Positions 55,001 to 64,000 of a stretch of DNA of 64,000 nt are shown piece after piece. Below the pieces are notes generated by a model. That model was not told where the DNA came from. It saw only the letters and a program-made list of their open reading frames with translations, and did no database searches. The translations under genes were made by a program, and so were the position numbers. The stretch covers positions 3,038,001 through 3,102,000 of the forward strand of contig NC_087118.1 of NCBI RefSeq assembly GCF_963855985.1, written 5' to 3'. The number at the start of each line of letters is the position of its first letter. Positions within the stretch are counted from its first letter, which is position 1. Origin of the DNA: Ostrinia nubilalis. Lineage: Eukaryota > Arthropoda > Insecta > Lepidoptera > Crambidae.

Positions 55001-58000
55001 AGTCCTAAAGCCGCGGCACGCGTTCGCCACGAAAAGAGTGAGCAAGACTGCAATATCTCACTCACACGTTTTATGCCTTGTTTATAACGACTAGTCTTAA
55101 CGCCCAGTTAATAAAACATCGAAACATTACAAATAATATCACATATAAACAACAAAATTTAAATTAAAACTAAATGTATTCTGTCGAGAACACTGAGAAT
55201 ATTCCCGGGAGCGTTCTCGGTTCTCGAGAATATTCTCACTGGGAATATTGCCGGGAACGAGAACTTTCTCAGCGGCACATCTCTATTTACGAATATGCAA
55301 ATTTTCATGTCAGTAATAGCATTCAAAACATTTTCCCGCCGCTCCGCTCCGCTCCGCTCCGCTCCGCTCCTCTTCTCTTCTCTCTGCTCCGCCTTAATGG
55401 TGGAAACCGGCCCTTACTTAAAGTAAGTATTTTTAAATGATCGATTCAGATAATTCTTATGAAAATAAATCTAATAATAATAATAATTTATCTTTCAAAA
55501 TGTTCCAACAATATACTTCTAACATCCCTTTTCAATAAAATAAAATGTCCAGAGACATTTATAATGTGTGTGTGAATAATCATCGGAAGCCGTCGGAAGG
55601 CGTTATCCATACTACCTTGACACATTTTGGCCATTTTTGTCTGATTTTGTTAGCATTTATCTCATAAATTTTCTTAGAAATCCATAGAAACCTTGCAAGA
55701 TGTTATGTTCAGATTAAACCTATGTAAATCTAGTTTCTGGAAAATGTTACTTTTACTTACGTTATCAGTTATAAACATGCAGAAATCAATGTCTTGTAAC
55801 TACCGATTTGTAAGCAAAAAAACAGACCCATTTTTGTTTATCTCTCATTTAAATTCCATTGTAATTACAAATGAACCACTTATATCCTCGTCTAGCTGAT
55901 ATACTCAAGTTACTGTAAACATCTGTTTCAACACTCTAAAGCCTTGGTTCTATCGAATAAATATTTTTATGTCGACCTCAGTTTCGATGGTACTCTGAGT
56001 ACATACTTAGTTTTTCTATGAAAGTTTCAAACATGTTTTGTTGAAGATATTTGTATGAAGAGGGTTGGTTTTTTGTATCAAATCTGTTAAAATGTGTGTT
56101 GGGGATTAAATGAAATACATAATACAGTCAAATACTCGTTTTTATTACAAAAATCCTTAAAACTAAGTTTAAATTTTCGTCACAATTATTTGGTGTAGTA
56201 TACAAGCTTTATTATAACATTTCTGTTGGAAAAACTTATTAAATTAGTACCCTAACCTCATATTTAGTATTCAGTAAAAATATCAGCGCTTAATTCTTAC
56301 TAGAAGCGGAGATATTAGCATTTTTATGAACAAAGGCGTAAAAAATACCCTGTCTGTGGCGTTGGAGCATTTGCTCCGCACACGCAATGGAGATCGGAAG
56401 ATGGCGCTGTCCGCAGAAGAGGTCGTCCGCAAACTGAACACCTAGAAAACACACTGGCAAACTCTTGTTCCTTCACTTTCGATAGGAGATAAGACAAGAT
56501 TTTGTTTTTAAACTCGATTGATTTCAGTATCTAAACAAAATTTCTATCATTTAGCACTTCTTTCATTTAAATACAATAATAACAAAATAACAGTGCGAGC
56601 CCGATATCCGCCGCACGGATATCGGGCTCGCACTGATACAATACATACTTCGCTCATCTTCGTGTTTTGGGCGTCATCGGCGCTCAATCGTGGATCATCG
56701 ATTTTCTCCATTCATCAGTCCGATTTTGCTTCCCACGTCGAGAGGCTGCGCGCACGCTCCGCGAAATCTAGCTCGTATTTAGAATTTCTAGTATTCAATC
56801 GCTATTTCTTTATTTCTTGCCTTGTAACATCAACTTTTCTCTTCCTCTCTGCTTGATAAATGTTTTCTAGTACATAAACTTCTTACTACCGTTACCGTGT
56901 TCTATCTCTGTAAAAATTTATTTTAAAATAATAACGTAATTTAATTTCTATCGGCGTTTAATTTAAATTCCCTGAACGACTGTTAGGCTGTTAGTTAGGT
57001 TCAGGTTAAACTTCCATTCTTCATAACTTACATAAAATAATTCATCATCATGTTCGTGATTATTTTAAATGAACTTAATTTCATTACTTACACGAAATAA
57101 CTATCAAAATGTATTGATATTCTTATCGTTTTAATAATAACGATTGAGCTACTACAAATCATTTGCATTTGAGTATTTTGGAAGCTTGCTATAAGAGCAT
57201 TAATTATGATAGGACGGATCTTTAGTTAACAAAGATCTTCGGTCATCGAATGTGCTTTTCTAATTGCAAATTTGCGATTTTTGATTGTTTTCTCGTGCGG
57301 TTTTGAGTAGTTAGTGTGTGAACGTGTGATAGTGAGTGTGGTAATAGTGAGTGAGTGTTAGGAATATGGCTAACCATACGTACAGTGCTCGTGAGTAGAT
57401 ACGTAAACATGGTTTAATGTTACGGAAGGGCACGTGGAAACGCATCTGAAGTCGCATCGGTAAGTACCTAGCTCTAAACTTAAAGGACATTCCTTTTTAA
57501 TGTAGGAAGTGAATAATCTGGTAATTTTGTGTAGAAAATACTCCCGCCGCGGCGTCGCGGTAGGTAGTGGCGGAAAGCGCTCCAATACACTCACACACAC
57601 GTAGGAAACAGCAAACTAATTTAAAACGAACTTTAACTTTAGTTAGTCAAAGAAAAATACCTATTTACACTACCAACTTTACGTATCCTTCAGTAGACTA
57701 TCCAACATTCAAATTCAAATTCAAATTCAAATTCAAATTCAAATTCAAATTCAAATTCAAATTCAAATTCAAATTCAAATTCAAATTCAAATTCAAATTC
57801 AAATTCAAATTCAAATTCAAATTCAAATTCAAATTCAAATTCAAATTCAAATTCAAATTCAAATTCAAATTCAAATTCAAATTCAAATTCAAATTCAAAT
57901 TCAAATTCAAATTCAAATTCAAATTCAAATTCAAATTCAAATTCAAATTCAAATTCAAATTCAAATTCAAATTCAAATTCAAATTCAAATTCAAATTCAA

Positions 58001-61000
58001 ATTCAAATTCAAATTCAAATTCAAATTCAAATTCAAATTCAAATTCAAATTCAAATTCAAATTCAAATTCAAATTCAAATTCAAATTCAAATTCAAATTC
58101 AAATTCAAATTCAAATTCAAATTCAAATTCAAATTCAAATTCAAATTCAAATTCAAATTCAAATTCAAATTCAAATTCAAATTCAAATTCAAATTCAAAT
58201 TCAAATTCAAATTATTGGCGCTCGCCTAACGTCAATATTGAGCTCCGTGTATTTTGTAAATAAATACAGTCTGAACGATTTTTCTAAGTGTATTTCGAGT
58301 TTATCTTGTATTTCTAACGGTGTACTCTAAGTGACATTGTTGGCAAGCTCCTAAGTGACTTCTTAGTGTAAAAAACAGGAAACACAAATTAAGTGACTTT
58401 GACTTATCGTAAATCAGTGACCTTTGAATTCGTTTTTATTTACTATTGTGATAACCACTATAAAATGTCTCCCAAAAAAAAATTTTGCGGTGGTTGTTTA
58501 CAAAAAATAGAGGACAAACGTAGATGCTTGATGTGCATGGCGTGTAAGAAACATTACGACCTGGTGTGCGCCGGTGTCAGTGAACAGCGGTTCCACGGGA
58601 CGCTTGTCGGCGAGCACAGGGACCGGTGGCGGTGCGTCGCCTGCGTCAGCGCGCAGCCTAAGCGCGACAACACAAACACGCCGGTCCGGGCCGCCGTCGA
58701 CGGCGTCACGGTGAGGAGGGGCGCCAACACAGTGAGCCCCGTCAGCCTGGACGTGTCCATGCTGGAGCGGCCGCCGCTGGACGACACCGCGCACAACTTG
58801 ACCGTGGAGTTGCCGGACTTCCACGCGCTGGTCCTCGAGTTGAGGCAGTTCCGAGAGGAGGTGCGGGAGGAGATGAGACAGCTCCGCGAGGAGGTGCGTG
58901 AGGAGCTGAGGGCTGTGTGCGCCCGGACCGATGCCGTGTGCGACGAGGTGCGGAAGCTGACGGGCCGGGTGACCCGCTGCGAGGACAGGGTCGGAGCCGT
59001 CGAGCAGCGCCTGCACGCCATCAACCTCGCCGTGCAGAGCGGCGCCACGGCCGGGACGGCGCGGATGGACGCGCTCGAGCAGCGGCTGGAGGCCGGGGCG
59101 GCGCCCGGGCCGGGGGCGAGCGAGCAGCTGGAGCGCACCGTGGCCGAGCTCAGGCTCGAGCTCAACGAGCGGGACCAGGAGGCCCTGCTCGCGGACCTGG
59201 AGATCGGCCACCTCCCGGAGGAGAAGGGGGAGAGCGTCGGGCACAGCGTCGCGGTGCTCGCCAGCCGGCTGGGCGTGGCGCTGGACGAGCGGGACGTGGT
59301 GTTCGCGGAGCGCGTGGGCGCGCCGCCGGCCGAGGCGGGCGGGCGCGCGCGGCGCGTGGTGGTGCGGCTGGCGCGGCGCCGCCTGCGCGACGAGCTGCTG
59401 CAGGCCGCGCGCGTGCGTCGGGGCCTGGTCGGTGAGGGCGGCACACGGGTCTTCATTAATGAGCGCTTGACCCGGCCGAACCGCCAACTCTTCCACCGGG
59501 TGCGGGATGAGTGTCGTAGGCTTCAATGGAAATACTCCTGGACGAGGCGTGGTCGCATTTACGCTCGTAGGAGTGATGGTGCTGAGGTTCGGCAGTTCCG
59601 CTCGCTCGGCGACGTGGAGAGAGTATTCGGCGCACCCGCGATATGACTCGGAACAACCTGTAAGAACAGTTTCATTAGTCACACATTCTGCAACTTAAAA
59701 ATAAATTTGTCATACTTTAAAACTTTATTACCTGGGCCGCCTTATTGTAGTTATTATTGTTGTAAGGTGTTAGTAATTGTAAGTCATAGGATAAATCATA
59801 CACACAATAGATCAATTATTGTTGTGTTGGTTGTATTGTCAGATATTCTCATCATTCCACAACTTCTTGTATGCAATGTAGACAATTTTGATTTCATGTT
59901 ACAGTACAAATGTTGCTCTGAATACAGACAGAGTCAATACATTTTTTTAATCTTTCTGCGGCTATGTTATTGCACTGTATCGGATGGTCATTGTACTATC
60001 AGGTGTGTACACCAGTCAAACTATATCATTCATATACATTTCCATAAAATTATAAACTATAATGACATTAGAAACAAATTCTTAATGCTATATAAATTAA
60101 TTTATACTGAGTCCAGGGTAATGACATCTGTGACCACGGCACTATGGTACGTGAGTAACTTATCAAACGCACAGGCCTGGGGTTAAAAAAATTATTAATT
60201 GGCCTTTACAACGCAGGCTCTCTATGCACAAAACAGGAAGAATTTATTGTTGGGGTGGAGGAATTGGCACCGGATATATTGGCAATAAACGAAACGTGGC
60301 TGGGACCGGGAGAGGATGACAGAGCTCCCAAACTGGTGGGGTACCAATTCAGACACGCTCCGAGACCTGGCCATGTCAGGAAGGGCCGGGGTGGCGGGGT
60401 CGGTTTTTATATACGTAGGGGTCTGAATTTCAAGATTATCCAGCATCCCATTGGAACGGCAACTGTGGAGCAGATGTGGCTGAATGTACGGCTGCCCGGT
60501 CAGAGGATAGTGGTGGGCACCGCCTACCGACCTCCGTGGCAGGACGTGTCCGTATTCCTTGAGGCTATAACAGAATCAATTACCTCTTTCTCCGGGGTGG
60601 ACGGAGTGTTCCTGACTGGTGATTTTAATATTGATCTGCTTGATAGTGGTAGTGCTAAATGTAAGGCTTTCACTGATTTCACACAAAGCCTGAGTGTCTC
60701 TCAACTAATTGGTGAGCCGACACATTTCACTGATAACAGTGCCACACTGATCGATGTGATGTGCACTGACATGCGGGCGGGACAGGTGACGGTGAGCCAT
60801 TCACCTGATCGTGGGGGGCATGCGATGCTACTAGCGGAGGTCAAGGTGGAGGTGGAAAAGCCGTGTCCCAGGTGGGTGACGTACAGGCCACTAAAAAGTA
60901 TTGTGCTGGAGCAACTGGATAAAGATCTGGGGCTAATTAATTGGAATAATATTGGAAGTCTCAATGATGTGAATCACATGGTTAGGGGGTTCTCGAGTTG

Positions 61001-64000
61001 TATTCTGGGACTAATGGACCTACATGCGCCAACTAAAACTAAGAAATTTAGGCACCCTCCTCACCCTTGGATAACTGACACCGTTAAGTCTATGATGCGC
61101 ATTAGGGATAACTACCATAGAAAATTCAAGAAGCACGGGACAGCAACTATTAGGCAAGCTTACAAAGAGATGAGGCATATAGTAATTGCAGCAATTGAAC
61201 AAGAAAAAAAAAGTTTCTTTGACAGACACATAAACAACAATTACAGGGACTCAAAGAAGTTGTGGAAAAATCTTAAGAGCACCATATTGCCAAACAAAAG
61301 GGACTCAAATGAGCTGCCTCCCGCATTTAATGACCCTGACAAATTGAATGTTCACTTTTTGAACGTCCCTGGGCAGGATGAGTCAAGTATTTCGCAGCTC
61401 ACTTTCTTTGAATATAATAGGCTTAATATGTCGGCATCATTTACATTAAGTACGGTGAGCAGGGAAGTGGTAATGAATACCATCAAAGGCCTGCGTTCAA
61501 ACGCAATGGGTTGCGACGGCATGTCCTTGGACGTATTGCGACTGACACTGCCGCAATCACTGGAGGCCATCACGGCAATAATAAACCGCTCATTACTTGA
61601 AGGTGTGTTCCCTGACGATTGGAAGACAGCAGTGGTAAAGCCCCTGCCTAAGACCGGCCAGCCAGCATCAATGCAGGAGTTGCGACCTGTCAGTCTCCTT
61701 CCATGTTTGTCCAAGGTCTTGGAGAGGATAGTGTGCAACCAATTGACTGATTACCTTGAAAAACACAATATGCTCCCTGCTCTGCAATCTGGTTTTCGTA
61801 AGGGTCACAGCACGGCAACTGCTCTGGCGGATGTGGTAGATGGACTGCTTGCTTCTCAGGACCGGGGCATGGTGTCCGCCCTCATATTGCTTGATTTCTC
61901 TCGCGCTTTCGATTCTATAAACATACCATTGCTATTGTCAAAACTCAGCTATTACGGCCTCGAGGCCGGAGCTGTGAGGTGGTTCCACAGCTACCTGACC
62001 AATAGGAAACAATATGTCGAACTGAAGCTGAGGGACGGGTCAGTGTTGCAGTCAAGTCCGAGGTCAGTCACAAGAGGGGTACCCCAGGGATCTATATTAG
62101 GCCCTATTTTGTACATTTTGTACAGTGCCGACATCACGGAACATATTGCACATTGCCAATATCAGTTGTATGCAGATGACCTGCAACTGTTCCTTTCGTT
62201 TCGGCCAGACGACCATGCAAATGCTATTAACATGCTTAACATGGAGCTGAAGGGTGTGTCTGACTGGTGTACGGATAATTGTCTTGTTCTGAATCCCAAG
62301 AAGTCTAAACTGATGCTGATAGGTACTCCTAAAAATATTTCTAAATTGGATAATGTCACACTGGGAGTGGAACTGAATGGCGAATTAATAGAGAGAGTCA
62401 CAGAGGTCAGAAACCTGGGTTTAGTGTTCGATAGCAAATTAAGATTCGAGAGCCATATCATTGAATGTGTCAAAAACTGTTTCTACAGACTGAAACTGTT
62501 GTACAGAGTAAGACCATACTTAAGCATAGAACTCAGGCAGACATTATGTGAATCACTTATCCTATCAAAACTTAATTATTGTGACACAGTTTATGGCCCT
62601 TGTCTACTGGGTAGATCATCCAGGCTTTTGCAAAGGGTGCAGAATGCATGCGCGCGCTTCTGTTTCCATATCCCACCTAGGTCACACGTGACCCCATTCC
62701 TGAATGCAGCCAATCAGTTAAAGATGGCAGCGCGCCGTAGGCTGCACCTGGCAACCATGCTCTTCGGGATTATCACAGCCTCACGGCCTGGGTATCTATC
62801 GGACAGGCTCATGAGGTCTCAGGAGCGTTGCGGTCATAAGAAGCGTTCTTGTACTAACATCTTTCTAACTCCTAGACATCGGACGTCTGCCTTTCGCGGG
62901 TCGTTCAAGTTCGCCGCTTCTCGCTGCTGGAACGACTTGCCCCCGCCGCTGCGCGCACTGAAAGTTAAAAATACATTTAAGGCTAAAGTAAAGACTCATT
63001 TATTATCATTACAAAAGGCCGATGAGGGGCAGACATATCATCACTTACCTCTCGGATCTGCGCGGCGCCTGAGGGGGGCATAGATGTACTGGCCCGCCTC
63101 TGGATTCATGCTCTTTTTCCGTGTCTGCGGATTCCTTCTTTCCCATATGCTGCCTGTAAGCACACGGGGGTGGCTCGATCAAATTCACGGCTATTCGTTG
63201 CTTGCCCCACCGTTTAGTGCACTGAAAGTTACAAACACGCTTAAGGTTCAAGTGACAGTGGTTAACATGGCAAAGAGACAGGGACGTATTTTATTTTATT
63301 TACCTTCCGGAACTGTGGGCAGCTGAGGATGGATTGATGCGCCGGCCGGTCCGTGAAGTTTCCAAAACTCATGCTTTGCCCTCGTTTGTGCTGTCGCCGC
63401 CATGGCGGAATACGTAACTCGCGACAGCCGTGTGGAAGGCATGTCAGTCTCACAAGTTGTTGGTGCGTGGAGAGTGGCGGGTCATTATGCGTCTTGTTCT
63501 CACTAGGTACGTGGCAACACGTGGAAATAACGTTTCTCAAAGACGGACGTGATGAATAGATGACGAGGGAGAGATGAACGAATGGCAGAGCGTCGTATTG
63601 TAACTTGACAGATAGTTACCCGGAAATAAAAATGTAAATGTCACAGACCAAATGTAAATGAAGAATTCTGTGCACAGCTGATAATGCAATGGCTATAGAT
63701 GCAACTATTTGTTTGTATGTTTTACTTTAAGGTTATGTTCCGTTTTTATTTTATTAATTTGTTAATTTTGACATTTAATTTCAAATTTTATTTCATTATT
63801 ATTAATTAATATTGTTTTAATTTAAATTGATTTAATTTTTTATTATTATTTTTTTTGTCTTTTTTTTTTTTTTGTGACACTGACATTGAATCTTTATTAA
63901 TTATTATGTTGTACGCTTTGGAGCTCATTATTATTATTGTTTTATTTTATTTTATTATTATTATTTATATTTTGTGCTTATTATTATTATTATTATTATT

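Overview
ORGANISM AND OVERALL CHARACTER. This is insect nuclear DNA, most likely from a moth or butterfly. It is AT-rich, has introns with GTAAGT-type donors, and carries repeats typical of Lepidoptera (Helitron-like ends with CTAG, ACAGGGTG-ended inverted-repeat elements, tRNA-headed SINEs, CR1-like LINEs). Almost every long open frame belongs to a mobile element. Host coding sequence is limited to a small first coding exon with a 5' UTR exon near 4.75-5.2 kb (minus strand) and a spliced gene of unknown origin at 11.3-12.5 kb (plus strand). LAYOUT. 0-2.6 kb: N-terminal part of an autonomous Helitron protein (minus, running off the left edge). 2.6-11.3 kb: AT-rich intron-like and intergenic DNA with foldback elements. 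11.3-12.5 kb: spliced gene with tandemly duplicated exons and two perfect hairpins in its last exon. 12.6-13.1 kb: 148-bp tandem repeat and a short Helitron-like element. 13.4-47.0 kb: a nest of elements. 47-52.6 kb: LINE fragment and repeats. 52.9-55.3 kb: a unit with 13-bp flanking duplications holding an RTE-type LINE relic. 57.7-58.2 kb: hexanucleotide microsatellite. 58.2-64 kb: nearly complete CR1-group LINE with ORF1 and ORF2. THE NEST. A DIRS-type tyrosine-recombinase retrotransposon was split by a Ty3/gypsy element (gypsy A, TSD TATC). The 3' half of DIRS plus the 3' LTR lie at 13.4-16.9 kb (minus). The 5' half plus the 5' LTR lie at 44.6-47.0 kb (plus). Between them, inside a CACACAGGAGC minisatellite, sits a second gypsy element (gypsy B, 17593-40568, TSD GTCA). 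Its gag-like frame is interrupted by a Polinton/Maverick (20373-37007, 16,635 bp, 118-bp TIRs beginning AGT, TSD CACATG). The Polinton in turn contains a Ginger-like nonautonomous element and a SINE. The opposite orientation of the two DIRS halves is most simply explained by a flip of the 4.7-kb spacer between two 2.7-kb near-identical inverted repeats (41.75-44.44 and 49.18-51.86 kb). THE POLINTON. It encodes, on plus, a packaging ATPase, a conserved protein of unknown role, a small protein with a phage-fibre-like motif, a retroviral-type integrase (one in-frame stop), a PLA2-domain minor capsid protein, an adenain-like protease without an ATG, a penton-like protein, a 48-residue basic protein, the major capsid protein and a 162-residue conserved protein. 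On minus it encodes a protein-primed DNA polymerase B, a 138-residue protein with a spliced leader, and a spliced acidic/basic protein with a duplicated exon. Together these are the parts for protein-primed replication, integration and virion assembly. The most interesting points are a canonical -1 slippery heptamer joining the PLA2 and protease frames, palindromic TIRs, and phase-consistent splicing of accessory genes. All family assignments come from motif recognition by eye; no database search was run.
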